DNA of 64,000 nucleotides from contig CP130629.1 in assembly GCA_030644725.1 (NCBI GenBank), forward strand, positions 1,962,795 to 2,026,794. Reading direction: 5' to 3'. Made by a program: the position numbers and the translations under genes. This stretch comes from Candidatus Electrothrix communis (GTDB lineage: Bacteria > Desulfobacterota > Desulfobulbia > Desulfobulbales > Desulfobulbaceae). Positions 18,153 through 27,050 of this stretch are shown here, one piece after another. The stretch's first letter is position 1. The number at the start of each line of letters is the position of its first letter. The notes beneath the pieces were generated by a model. The model did no database searches and was not told the origin of the DNA. It saw only the letters and a program-made list of their open reading frames with translations.

Positions 18153-19406
18153 ATGCAATCCCCCACCCGCCGCATCCTCCACACCTCAGACTGGCACATA
18201 GGCCGAACCCTCTACGGACGCCATCGCTACGCCGAGTTCGCCGCCTTTTTCGACTGGCTCTACAACACCATTGTCGAGCAGCAGGTGGACATCCTCCTGG
18301 TGGCAGGCGACGTCTTCCACACCACCACCCCCAGCAACCGGGCCCAGCAGCTCTACTACGATTTCCTCTGCCGGGTGGCGGCCTCGACCTGCCGACATCT
18401 GGTGGTGACTGCGGGCAACCACGACTCCCCCACCTTTCTCAGCGCACCGCGAGAACTCCTGCGTGCTCTTAATATTCACATTCTCGCCACCCTGCCTTCT
18501 TCCCCTGCCGAGGAGGTCCTTGTCCTCAAGGACCAAGCCGGAGAAACCGAGGCCATCATCTGCGCAGTGCCCTTTCTCCGCGACCGGGAGATACGCACAG
18601 CAACAGCCGGGCAGGACATGGATGACCGGGAGCGGGATCTCATTCTGGGGATCACAAAACATTACAGCGAGGTCTGCGCCGAAGCTGAGGAGCAGCGGAA
18701 CAAGCTGGCCCGTCCAGTGCCGATCATCGGGATGGGTCATCTCTTCGCCGCTGGCGGCAGCAAAGTGGAAGGCGACGGGGTCCGTAATCTCTATGTGGGT
18801 TCCCTGGCCTCTGTGGGTGCGGATGCCTTTCCGGCCTGTCTTGATTATCTGGCCTTGGGCCATCTCCATTGTCCGCAAAAGGTGGCTGGCAACGAAACCC
18901 GCCGCTACAGCGGAGCCCCCTTAGTGATGGGCTTTGGTGAGGCTGAAAAAAAGAAGAGCGTCTGTCTGCTTGATTTCCCGGCATCCAGCTCGACCGCCCC
19001 AACTGTGGAGCTTCTGCCAGTGCCGATATTTCAACGGATAAAACAGATCCAGGGCAACTGGGAGCATATCCAGACCGAGCTCACTACCCTGAAGCTGGAA
19101 GGCCAGGCCATCTGGCTGGAGATCATCTATCAGGGCGAAGAGCTGATCGCTGATCTCCGCCAACGCCTTGATGAGGCGGTGACTGACACCCGCCTGGAGA
19201 TCCTCCGTATCTGCAATCGCCGCATTATCGAGCAGGCCCTGCGCCCGGTTCAGGCCGAAGAAACTCTGGCCGACCTCCGGCATGAAGAGGTCTTCAGCCG
19301 TTGTCTTGATGCCCATGCCATCCCGGCGGAACAACGCTCTTCCCTGTTAGCCGCCTATAACGAAATCGCTCTGGCCCTGGAACAGAATGACCTGATGGCT
19401 ATGTAA
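18153..19406 (+). CDS. sbcD: SbcD nuclease subunit (Mre11-type)
   Basis: A 417-residue metallophosphoesterase. HTSDWHIGRTLYG, LLVAGDVFH and VTAGNHDSP are the first Mre11 phosphoesterase motifs, and LALGHLHCPQ is the last. With SbcC it forms a DNA hairpin and end-processing nuclease. The C-terminal capping domain is complete. No strong ribosome-binding site precedes ATG. The first 110 bases also occur at 17011, in a duplicated fragment. The stop lies inside a palindromic repeat that separates it from sbcC. Confidence 0.95.
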   Translation: MQSPTRRILHTSDWHIGRTLYGRHRYAEFAAFFDWLYNTIVEQQVDILLVAGDVFHTTTPSNRAQQLYYDFLCRVAASTCRHLVVTAGNHDSPTFLSAPRELLRALNIHILATLPSSPAEEVLVLKDQAGETEAIICAVPFLRDREIRTATAGQDMDDRERDLILGITKHYSEVCAEAEEQRNKLARPVPIIGMGHLFAAGGSKVEGDGVRNLYVGSLASVGADAFPACLDYLALGHLHCPQKVAGNETRRYSGAPLVMGFGEAEKKKSVCLLDFPASSSTAPTVELLPVPIFQRIKQIQGNWEHIQTELTTLKLEGQAIWLEIIYQGEELIADLRQRLDEAVTDTRLEILRICNRRIIEQALRPVQAEETLADLRHEEVFSRCLDAHAIPAEQRSSLLAAYNEIALALEQNDLMAM

Positions 19407-19474
19407 GGGCACGGCGCGCCGTGCCCCTACCGAAATTGCAAATTTTTCGGGCAGACACAGGGATCTGCCCCTAC
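19403..19474. repeat. REP-like palindromic repeat between sbcD and sbcC
   Basis: GTAAGGGCACGG pairs with CCGTGCCCCTAC around CGCG at 19403-19430, followed by a second unit GGGCAGACACAGGGATCTGC ending CCCTAC. The left arm covers the sbcD stop codon, and the unit fills most of the sbcD-sbcC gap. Confidence 0.85.
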
Positions 19475-19505
19475 ATCTGAAACGACCTCACCCCGCCAAA
19501 AAAAC

Positions 19506-22500
19506 ATGCGTATCCTCCAACTTCGTCTCCACAATCTCAACTCCCTGACTGGCAAATGGGAGCTGGATTTCACCCACCCGGCCTTCATGAGCGACGGCAT
19601 CTTTGCCATCACCGGTCCCACCGGCGCAGGCAAGACCACCATCCTGGACGCCATCTGCCTGGCCCTGTATGGACGCACCCCCCGGCTGGATCGGGTGACC
19701 AAGGGCGGCAACGAAATTATGTCCCGCCAGAGCGGGGAATGCTCTGCTGAGGTGGAATTCGCCACTGTCAAAGGTGCGTACCGCTGTTCCTGGTACCAGC
19801 ATAAGGGCCGCAAACAGGCAGACGGTGCCCTACAACCCCCTAAGCGGGAGCTGTCCGAGGTGGAAGGTGGGCGCATCCTTGCTTCCAAGGCCAATGAGGT
19901 GGCAGCCAAGGTTGAGGAATGCACAGGCATGGATTTTGACCGTTTCACCCGCTCCATGCTCCTGGCTCAGGGCGGATTTGCCGCCTTTCTCCAGGCTGGC
20001 CAGGACGAACGTGCCCCGATCCTGGAGCAAATCACCGGTAGTGAGATCTATACCGAGATCTCCAAACGGATCCATAGCCGGTTCACGGAAGAACGGGAAA
20101 AGCAGGACAAGCTGGAGGGGAAAACCGGGGCCATGCAGTTGCTCACCCTGACCCAAGCAGCCGAGGTTCAGCAGGAACTCATCAAGGAGCAGGAGGAGGA
20201 AATCCGCCTGAACAAGGCCGTGAAAGAAAAGGCCGAAGCCTTAGATTGGTTGAACAGGATCAAAAACCTTTGCGACGAACTGGTCCGGATCAAGGAGGAG
20301 CAGGAAAAACTAGCGCAGGAGGAATCAGCCTTTGCCGATGAGGCGCAACGACTCAAATTAGCGCAGCAGGCCCTGGCACTGGAGGGGGATTATGCTCAAC
20401 TTATTGCCACCCGCAAGCAGCAGAACCAAGAGGGCACTGCACTCACAGTATTACAGGACAAACTGCCGGACCAGAAAAGCACACTGAGTCAGGCGGAAAA
20501 GCAGCTAAAGACGGCCAAGACGCAGCTTGATCAATGCAGGATCAGCTGGGAGCGGGGACATACCCTGATCAAACAGGTTCGAGAGCTGGATTTTCGCATT
20601 AAAGAAAAAAACCAGGCCATTCACAAAGAAGAAAAGAGCTGCCAAGATCTCCAACAAATGAATGCGGAAGCGCAAAAGCAAGGCGAACAGCTGGAGCAGG
20701 AACTCACCCTTGCCCAAACCCGGCAGAAGCAAAGCCGTGCCTATCTGGAAAAACATCAGGTTGATGAACAGCTGATCAGCGATCTGGCCGGAATCCGCAA
20801 AACCCTTGATCGCCTTAAAGAGGTTGCAGACAGACAGGCGGCCCTTGGCCCGGCCCTGGAAAAAGCAGAACAGCTGGCTGTCCAAGCCGGACAGAGCTGG
20901 CAGGCAAAGGTGCAGGCCTGTACAGCAGCTAAAAAAGATCTGACCACCATCCGACAGCAACGGCAGGAGGTCCAGCAAGAGGCTGAGACACGCCTGAACG
21001 GGCGCAAACTGGAAGAGCTGCGCCGGGATCAGGTCCTCCTTGCAGATCAACGCAATATTTTGGGACGTCTACTGGAAATACATCAGCAAAAAAATACGAT
21101 AGAGCAGGAGCTGACCACTCTCCGCACCCGACAGGCAGAACTTGCTGAGACAAGCAAAAAACAGGGCGAGCAGCTCAGTCTGTTGCACAAGCAACGGGAT
21201 CAGGCCCGGCAGGAGGTGGAAATCCGGCGCACCTTAGTTGAACAGGCCAATCGTATCCGCGATCTGGAAGAGGAACGTGCTCGTCTCCGCGATAATACGG
21301 CCTGCCCCCTCTGCGGTTCCCTTGATCATCCCTATGCCCAGGGCAATATTCCGCCGCTCAACCAGTATGAACAGGATCTGCACACCGCTCTGACAGCAGA
21401 AAAGCAGGCTGAACAGGATCTGAACACGGCAGAAAGAGAATCTGCTCGCCTTATCCAGGATGAGCAGAACCTTGGTGAGCGCATCAAAGAAAAACAGGAC
21501 GCTGTGCAGGAAGCAGAGGCAATAATCAAAGGCCATTGCAACGAGCTTGGAGCCCTTGTACCCGGACAAAAAAATGACCTGCACAAAGAAAAACCTTCGG
21601 CTCTGGCCATACGCCTGACCAAGCTTGCAGAACGCCTTGCTGGCGTTCAGCAGCAGCTGGACGCCCTGGATCAGCTGGACAGGAAGCTGGCTCGACTCAG
21701 CAAGGACCTGGAAACACAACAGGCCACAGCAAACCAAGCAGAAAAGGACCAGGAACGGGCCGTCCATGCCAAGGAGCAGAGGGAACAGGAACAGCAACGG
21801 CTTACGGAAGAGCAACAGACAGCAACGCAGGAACGGGAAAAACTCCGATCACTTGCCCTGGAAGAACTGGCAGTACATGGGATCAACGAGCTTCGCCTCC
21901 CTACCCTGCCCCAACTTCTCACCAACCTGACCGCTCGTAAAGATCGCTGGCAGCAGCAGCACAAGGCGTTCAGCACAGCAGGCGAGAGGATAACCAGTCT
22001 ACAGACCGAGTTACGGGAGTTACGAGCAGGTATGGCCGCCCGCGCTGCTCAGCTGGAAAGAGGAGAACAAACTGTTGCGGAGAACGGTAGGCAACGACAG
22101 ACCCTGGCTGAGGAACGGTTCAACCTGTTTGGGGAGATAAACCCGGATGTCGAGGAAAAACAGCTTGTCGCTGCACTCAGACAGGCGGAAGAGCGCGTGA
22201 GCAAGGAGCAAAAAGAGCAGACTCGGTTATGCAGGGAATGTGAGCTGACCAAGGCTGGGATCAAAGATCGTGAAACCTCTATGAGCAAAAGAAAAGAAGA
22301 GCTGGTTCAGCTGGAGGCATCCTTCTGCAGACGGCTTCATGAGAATCAGTATGCTGATGAGGCGGCTTGGCAGGCAGCCCGTCTGCCGGAAAACGAGCAA
22401 ATCACCTTGCAAAAAAAGGCCGAGGATGTACAGAATCGCCGAACCCGCCTTGATGAACGGCTCCAGGATCGACAGACCCGACTGGCAGAGGAAGAACAAC

Positions 22501-23198
22501 TGCAACTCACCGAGACCAGTTCTGAAGAACTCAGCAAAGAACATAACGAGCTAATCACGGCCTGCAAGCAGACAACAGAGCAGATCGGCTCCCTGAGTCA
22601 GCAATTGGAGACCGACAAACAGCAACGGGCTCAGCAACAGGATCTGCTGACCAGCCTGGAAATACAGAAAAAAGAATGCCTGCGCTGGAAAGAGTTGCAT
22701 GACCTGATCGGCTCAGCAGACGGCAAAAAATACCGCAACTTCGCCCAGGGGCTGACCTTTGAGCTGATGGTCTCCCGTGCCAATGAGCAGCTGGCCCGGA
22801 TGACGGACCGCTATCTGCTGGTGCGGGATCAGGCCCAGCCCTTGGAACTCAACGTGATCGACTCCTGGCAGGCCGGGGAAATCCGCTCCACCAAGAACCT
22901 GTCCGGCGGCGAGAGCTTTGTGGTCAGCCTGGCCCTGGCCCTGGGCCTTTCCGAGATGGTGGGCGGTAATGTGCGGGTGGATTCCCTCTTTCTTGATGAG
23001 GGCTTCGGTGCCCTGGATGAGGAGGCCCTGGAAACGGCTCTGGAAACCCTGGCCGGGTTGCGCCGGGAAGGCAAGCTGATTGGGGTGATCTCCCATGTTG
23101 GGGCACTTAAGGAACGGATTGCCTGTCAGCTGGAGGTGGTTCCGGGGACTGGCGGGCAGAGTGTTGTGCAGGGGGCTGGGGTTCGGCGGGTGGAGTAA
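19506..23198 (+). CDS. sbcC: SbcC ATPase subunit (Rad50-type SMC protein)
   Basis: 1230 residues. Walker A GPTGAGKTT is at 37-45. Very long glutamine/glutamate-rich coiled coils flank a zinc hook CPLC at residues 600-603. The C-terminal lobe has the signature LSGGESFVVSLALALGL, Walker B VDSLFLDEGFG and an H-loop VISHV. It powers SbcD and tethers DNA ends. It follows sbcD by about 100 bases, occupied by a palindromic repeat. Pieces of its signature-to-Walker-B region occur again at 24278 and 27604. Confidence 0.95.
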   Translation: MRILQLRLHNLNSLTGKWELDFTHPAFMSDGIFAITGPTGAGKTTILDAICLALYGRTPRLDRVTKGGNEIMSRQSGECSAEVEFATVKGAYRCSWYQHKGRKQADGALQPPKRELSEVEGGRILASKANEVAAKVEECTGMDFDRFTRSMLLAQGGFAAFLQAGQDERAPILEQITGSEIYTEISKRIHSRFTEEREKQDKLEGKTGAMQLLTLTQAAEVQQELIKEQEEEIRLNKAVKEKAEALDWLNRIKNLCDELVRIKEEQEKLAQEESAFADEAQRLKLAQQALALEGDYAQLIATRKQQNQEGTALTVLQDKLPDQKSTLSQAEKQLKTAKTQLDQCRISWERGHTLIKQVRELDFRIKEKNQAIHKEEKSCQDLQQMNAEAQKQGEQLEQELTLAQTRQKQSRAYLEKHQVDEQLISDLAGIRKTLDRLKEVADRQAALGPALEKAEQLAVQAGQSWQAKVQACTAAKKDLTTIRQQRQEVQQEAETRLNGRKLEELRRDQVLLADQRNILGRLLEIHQQKNTIEQELTTLRTRQAELAETSKKQGEQLSLLHKQRDQARQEVEIRRTLVEQANRIRDLEEERARLRDNTACPLCGSLDHPYAQGNIPPLNQYEQDLHTALTAEKQAEQDLNTAERESARLIQDEQNLGERIKEKQDAVQEAEAIIKGHCNELGALVPGQKNDLHKEKPSALAIRLTKLAERLAGVQQQLDALDQLDRKLARLSKDLETQQATANQAEKDQERAVHAKEQREQEQQRLTEEQQTATQEREKLRSLALEELAVHGINELRLPTLPQLLTNLTARKDRWQQQHKAFSTAGERITSLQTELRELRAGMAARAAQLERGEQTVAENGRQRQTLAEERFNLFGEINPDVEEKQLVAALRQAEERVSKEQKEQTRLCRECELTKAGIKDRETSMSKRKEELVQLEASFCRRLHENQYADEAAWQAARLPENEQITLQKKAEDVQNRRTRLDERLQDRQTRLAEEEQLQLTETSSEELSKEHNELITACKQTTEQIGSLSQQLETDKQQRAQQQDLLTSLEIQKKECLRWKELHDLIGSADGKKYRNFAQGLTFELMVSRANEQLARMTDRYLLVRDQAQPLELNVIDSWQAGEIRSTKNLSGGESFVVSLALALGLSEMVGGNVRVDSLFLDEGFGALDEEALETALETLAGLRREGKLIGVISHVGALKERIACQLEVVPGTGGQSVVQGAGVRRVE

Positions 23199-23482
23199 AA
23201 AATCAGCCCGTCAAAACAACGAATGATTTTATTTTACTCTGCGAGAACAATATTTATACCTCTATCATTTTTATCCCTATGTTTTTGTTTACTTTTCAAC
23301 CTTCAAAAGGTTATATTTTTTTATTTTTCAACAAAACAATATTGCTAAATTTTCAATTAAGATTAAAAAGTTACACAATCAAGTCAGCCAGAGCAGATAG
23401 AAACTATTTTAGATGTACTCCACAAAGAAGGTGTTGACAAGAATCAGTTCAGGACTACCACAAAACAAAAGGAGGTCAGAAG
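23199..23482. other. AT-rich intergenic region with a possible coding remnant
   Basis: Strong drop in GC content after sbcC. From about 23367 the plus strand reads SQPEQIETILDVLHKEGVDK and onward without a start codon. This looks like a protein tail and runs out of frame into the next gene. It may be what is left of a deleted gene. AGGAGG lies well before the ATG at 23483. Confidence 0.4.
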
Positions 23483-24274
23483 ATGCATGATAAAAAATTT
23501 ATCTATTCACTTATGATTCTAATTATGGGAATAATTATGCTGATTGGTGGATTAAGCTTTTTGATAAAAGACAACATTATAAAAGGATTGATATGGCTGT
23601 TTATCAGTATCAGCACATTAGCTGTAGGGATAAATAAATTTAAAGCAAATATTAGAGAAACTGAACGGGAACGCCTCCGAAAGGAGTTAATAAAGGCTAA
23701 AAAGAAAGAAATCAAGCAAGAAGAAAAACGTGCTGAACTACAGAGAATTGAGCAGCAAAAAAAGAAAATGTCTGAGTTATTGGCCGTAGCAGTTGATAAA
23801 TATAGAGATACCGCAAAACGAATCACTACAGCAGAAGACTGCCTCGATCAAGCCGAATCTGAATTTAAAGCCAGAGCTTTTTCACCATTTTGGGATCAAA
23901 TAGAAAATGCTGCCAACAATATTACCACTCATCAAAAACACATTGATTTTATCAATAATGCTGCAATTCAGTATAAGATGGAACTTGCCAATATTGAATC
24001 AGATATTCCAGAATTCAAACTTCCTGAAAATTCCTTGCCCGATGCTCACCCGACCATTACTCGAATGCAAAGTATTATACGGAAAGCCCAGAAAGATTTT
24101 CAATTCGCCACAATTTTCGAACAAAGAAGAACAAGTATATTGTTAACAGATAGTGTAGGTACTCTCGCAGACGTAATCGACACTCTTGATAGAACAATTG
24201 AATACTCCTTGTCGAATCTTTCTATTACATTAAGATCATCGACAGATAGTATATTGAATACACAGCTAGAATAA
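23483..24274 (+). CDS. Two-helix membrane-anchored coiled-coil protein, unknown
   Basis: 263 residues. Two transmembrane helices near residues 8-28 and 32-50 (FIYSLMILIMGIIMLIGGLS; IKGLIWLFISISTLAVGI) are followed by a highly charged coiled coil (RERLRKELIKAKKKEIKQEE) to about residue 90 and a helical soluble domain. No family recognised. AGGAGGTCAGAAG before the ATG is a good ribosome-binding site. AT-rich and clearly unlike sbcC in codon use, so probably acquired. It lies between sbcC and an sbcC fragment. Confidence 0.7.
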   Translation: MHDKKFIYSLMILIMGIIMLIGGLSFLIKDNIIKGLIWLFISISTLAVGINKFKANIRETERERLRKELIKAKKKEIKQEEKRAELQRIEQQKKKMSELLAVAVDKYRDTAKRITTAEDCLDQAESEFKARAFSPFWDQIENAANNITTHQKHIDFINNAAIQYKMELANIESDIPEFKLPENSLPDAHPTITRMQSIIRKAQKDFQFATIFEQRRTSILLTDSVGTLADVIDTLDRTIEYSLSNLSITLRSSTDSILNTQLE

Positions 24275-24277
24275 CCT

Positions 24278-24348
24278 GTCGGGCTGCGAGAGCTTTGTGG
24301 TCAGCCTGGGGCTTTCCGAGATGGTGGGCGAGACAATGTGCGGGTGGA
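24278..24348 (+). pseudogene. sbcC signature-motif fragment 1
   Basis: GCGAGAGCTTTGTGGTCAGC is identical to sbcC around 22910. After a short deletion the match resumes with CTTTCCGAGATGGTGGGCG and ATGTGCGGGTGGA. It corresponds to the SbcC ABC signature and the start of the Walker B strand, without an open frame. Confidence 0.85.
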
Positions 24349-24358
24349 GTGAGAGGAA

Positions 24359-24632
24359 TCATGCGACATACAGTTTCCTCGTCTCTGACAAAATATACTT
24401 TTTGATGCGTCGGTTTCTGATGGCTTTCGGCATGACAAGGTCAACAGGGCGGGAAAACAGGGCTTCCAGTTCAAACTTGATGTTCATGTACCCTTTTATG
24501 CCGTTCTGTGTGCCGTCCAGCTCCAACAGAAAATCAATGTCGCTTTTGTCATGAAAATGCTCAGGTTCTTTACGCGGTATTTCCCGCAGATTCTATCAAT
24601 ATCTATCTGATATTTTTCAAAATCAATCATTG
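24359..24632 (-). pseudogene. Decayed MNT-type nucleotidyltransferase (antitoxin-like)
   Basis: On the minus strand ATG at 24632 opens MIDFEKYQIDIDRICGKYRV and continues to LSIF. A frame change then skips the GSxxxRxD loop. The next frame continues DIDFLLELDGTQNGIKGYMN, then FSRPVDLVMPKAIRN, to KLYVA and a stop. This is the MNT half of HEPN/MNT modules with about 26 bases deleted at the catalytic GS...R, which destroys both frame and active site. No HEPN gene is adjacent; downstream is the sbcC fragment. Confidence 0.8.
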
Positions 24633-24786
24633 TGTTCTCTCGAAGACGGAATGCGATCCCTTGGTATCAATTTTTACAGAATATAATGCTACACTCATGG
24701 CCTCATCTCTGTTATCATGCTGCCATATTTATCACCTTGATGTAAGATTGTTTCCGATTCGGTTGAAACTGACAGAGCGAAGTGAA

Positions 24787-24960
24787 ATGAGAGATTCCAT
24801 AAAAAAAGCTATCGGCAGCACAGTTCAGGGCTTCGTTGACTCCGGCGCAAAAACATCCTTTACCCAGAAAGAACTCAATGCCCTTGATGTAAAAATACCG
24901 AAAATCAACCTAATCTCAATTCAACCGAAAGAAATAAAAGAAAAATTCAAGATCAGTTAA
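24787..24960 (+). pseudogene. Truncated HigA-type antitoxin N-terminus
   Basis: 57 codons: MRDSIKKAIGSTVQGFVDSG, then AKTSFTQKELNALDVKIP, ending EIKEKFKIS and TAA. This is the dimerising N-terminal part of HigA-like antitoxins. The stop falls exactly where the helix-turn-helix (SQAxxA) should begin. The following sequence does not continue the domain. The frame extends upstream to 24508 with poor composition. No toxin nearby. Confidence 0.55.
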
Positions 24961-25087
24961 ACTGTCTCTTCATCCTCCTGGCACCGTGCGTAGCGCGTGA
25001 CCCGTTTTTTGCCCCTGTACGCCTCCTCACTGCACGATCTGACTTTGGCCTATGATACCGGCGTGAGTACTTATTATTGATGGATTC

Positions 25088-25168
25088 GTAAAAAGTCCCA
25101 AAAACCCTTTTTTCGCATCGTAACTCATTGAGTTGTCGTCACCAAAAACGCAATTCCTGACTTTTTAC
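25088..25168. repeat. 81-bp MITE-like palindromic element, copy 3
   Basis: Perfect terminal inverted repeats GTAAAAAGTC and GACTTTTTAC with the same core as copies at 9136 and 10604 (TAACTCATTGAGTTGTCGTC). It lies 80 bases upstream of the IS66-type element. Confidence 0.8.
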
Positions 25169-25247
25169 CAGAACCATCATTATTGACTTTTTCAGTTCGG
25201 CATGTACTTTGGTATATTGAAATCGTTATTTATTTTAACCGTGGCCT

Positions 25248-27021
25248 GTATCCTCTCCAAAATCCAGGGTAGCTAAATAAAATTTTTCAAAGCTTGCAAT
25301 ATGGCTCAATTTATAAGAATATATGCCTCATGAATGCAGATAGTCTGAAAACCTTACAACAGCTTCATATTGATTTTGACTCACTGCCCGACAATGGGGT
25401 GCAGGATAAAATCATGCTGTTGATAAACATCGTTGAGCAGTTAGCCCAGGAGAACCAAGAACTCAAGGAAACTGTCAAATTGCTCAAAGACGAGAACAAC
25501 CGTCTCAAAGGAGAGCAGGGGTGTCCGATAATTCGACCCAAAACACAATCTGGTGATATTTCATCGGAGTCGGACCGTAAAAAGAAAAAAACAACAAAGC
25601 AACCCAAACGGAAAAAACGCAATTTTGTTATCCATAAGGAAAAAAGCTGCCCAGTGGATAAGGAAAAATTACCCGCTGATGCTGTACCAAAAGGACACGA
25701 TACCGTTGTTGTTCAGGATATTATTATAGAGGTGAAAAACACCGCCTTTAAGCGGGAAGTCTATTATTCAGCATCAGAAAACCGACGAATCATCGGCGCA
25801 TTACCTATTGAATATCAAGGTGGTTTCGGCCCCGGCATCAGGACATTGGTCCTCTGCTTATATAATGACTCCAACATGAGTCAGCCTAAAATCCATAGCT
25901 TGTTGCAGACAGTCGGTGTTGAAATCTCACCAGCAACAATTTCTCGCATAATAACAGACGATGTTACCTGTTTTCACGACGAAAAATCTGAAATTGTCTC
26001 GGCTGGTCTTCAAGCAACGAATTATCAGAATGCTGATGATACCAGTGCTCGTGTCAATGGCGCCAATTTCTACAACCATGTACTCTGCAGCCCCTATTAT
26101 ACAGCATATTTTACCAGAGCGAAGAAGAATCGCCTGACTCTGCTGGAAATATTCAGTGAAGGCGAATTGACCTTCCAGCTAAACTCGCAAACCATTGAAC
26201 TGTTAAGTGACTTTAACCTGTCTGAAAAACAGCGGCAACGTCTGACACCATTTTTAAGTGAACGCATAATGGAGCGTTCTGAAATGGATGCTTTGTTGAG
26301 TAGGCTGTTTCCTGACCCTGGCAAACAGAAAACGAATCGTCAACGCATTTTGGAAGCCTGTGCTGTGACAGCGTTTCGTCATCAGGGCCGCCCGTTTCCG
26401 ATCCTTATCTGTGATGATGCCCCTCAGTTTAAGGGGATCACCGAACATCTTGGTCTATGCTGGGTCCACGAAGGCAGGCATTACAAGAAACTGCAGCCGT
26501 TCATGGAAAATAATCGCGAGAAACTGGCAAAAGTGCTCAGTGACTTTTGGGATTATTACCATTGCCTGCGGAGCTATAAAGAGGCTCCCTCCAAGGCTGA
26601 AGCTGAACGTCTTTCCGAGCAGTTCGACACCTTATTCCTGCAAACAACAGGCTATGATCAGCTAGATGACCGTTTACGGAAAACATGGGCCAAGAAGGAT
26701 AATCTTCTGCTTGTCCTGCAATATCCGCACATTCCTTTGCATAATAATTCTGCGGAACTTGGTGCCAGAGTTCAGGCACGAAAACGGGATGTCAGTTTCC
26801 AGACGAAAAACGAAAAAGGGACTCAAGCAAAAGACACCATGATGACTGTGGTCGAAACTGCAAAAAAAATGTCGGTCAATGTGTTTGAATACATCCATGA
26901 CCGTATCAGCAAAAAGTACGAAATGCCCTCCTTGGCATCCATCATTTCATCTCAATCTCAGCATACTGCTTCCGACCCCGCCTGAAAATATTCCTGTTAC
27001 CCTGGTTTTTGGAGAGGATAC
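25248..27021 (+). mobile_element. Complete IS66-family element (ISBst12-like, tnpC only)
   Basis: Ends are 24-bp inverted repeats, GTATCCTCTCCAAAA followed by CCAGGGTA, with one mismatch (25248-25271 and 26998-27021). They are flanked directly by an 8-bp target duplication CGTGGCCT (25240-25247 and 27022-27029), the size expected for IS66. It carries one gene, tnpC, and no tnpA or tnpB, as in the ISBst12 subgroup. The intact duplication points to a fairly recent insertion. The total length is 1774 bp. Confidence 0.93.
25330..26985 (+). CDS. tnpC: IS66-family transposase TnpC
   Basis: About 551 residues from ATG 25330; the frame also allows a start at 25294. The N-terminus holds an IS66 leucine-rich coiled coil (LAQENQELKETVKLLKDENN) and a basic linker (KKKKTTKQPKRKKRN). 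The DDE core follows, with QNADDTSARVNGANFYNHVL, ILICDDAPQFKGI and late HNNSAELGARVQARKRDVSF. The reading frame is intact, so the enzyme may be active. Confidence 0.92.
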   Translation: MNADSLKTLQQLHIDFDSLPDNGVQDKIMLLINIVEQLAQENQELKETVKLLKDENNRLKGEQGCPIIRPKTQSGDISSESDRKKKKTTKQPKRKKRNFVIHKEKSCPVDKEKLPADAVPKGHDTVVVQDIIIEVKNTAFKREVYYSASENRRIIGALPIEYQGGFGPGIRTLVLCLYNDSNMSQPKIHSLLQTVGVEISPATISRIITDDVTCFHDEKSEIVSAGLQATNYQNADDTSARVNGANFYNHVLCSPYYTAYFTRAKKNRLTLLEIFSEGELTFQLNSQTIELLSDFNLSEKQRQRLTPFLSERIMERSEMDALLSRLFPDPGKQKTNRQRILEACAVTAFRHQGRPFPILICDDAPQFKGITEHLGLCWVHEGRHYKKLQPFMENNREKLAKVLSDFWDYYHCLRSYKEAPSKAEAERLSEQFDTLFLQTTGYDQLDDRLRKTWAKKDNLLLVLQYPHIPLHNNSAELGARVQARKRDVSFQTKNEKGTQAKDTMMTVVETAKKMSVNVFEYIHDRISKKYEMPSLASIISSQSQHTASDPA

Positions 27022-27050
27022 CGTGGCCTGTCCCTTAATTTACTAAAAAA

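Noticed and set aside
18104-18472. Proline/histidine/arginine-rich frame overlapping sbcD
   Set aside because: It is the out-of-frame shadow of the GC-rich sbcD coding sequence.
24508-24786. Upstream extension of the truncated antitoxin frame
   Set aside because: The first 90 codons overlap the decayed nucleotidyltransferase on the opposite strand and lack protein-like composition; the ATG at 24787 begins the recognisable domain.
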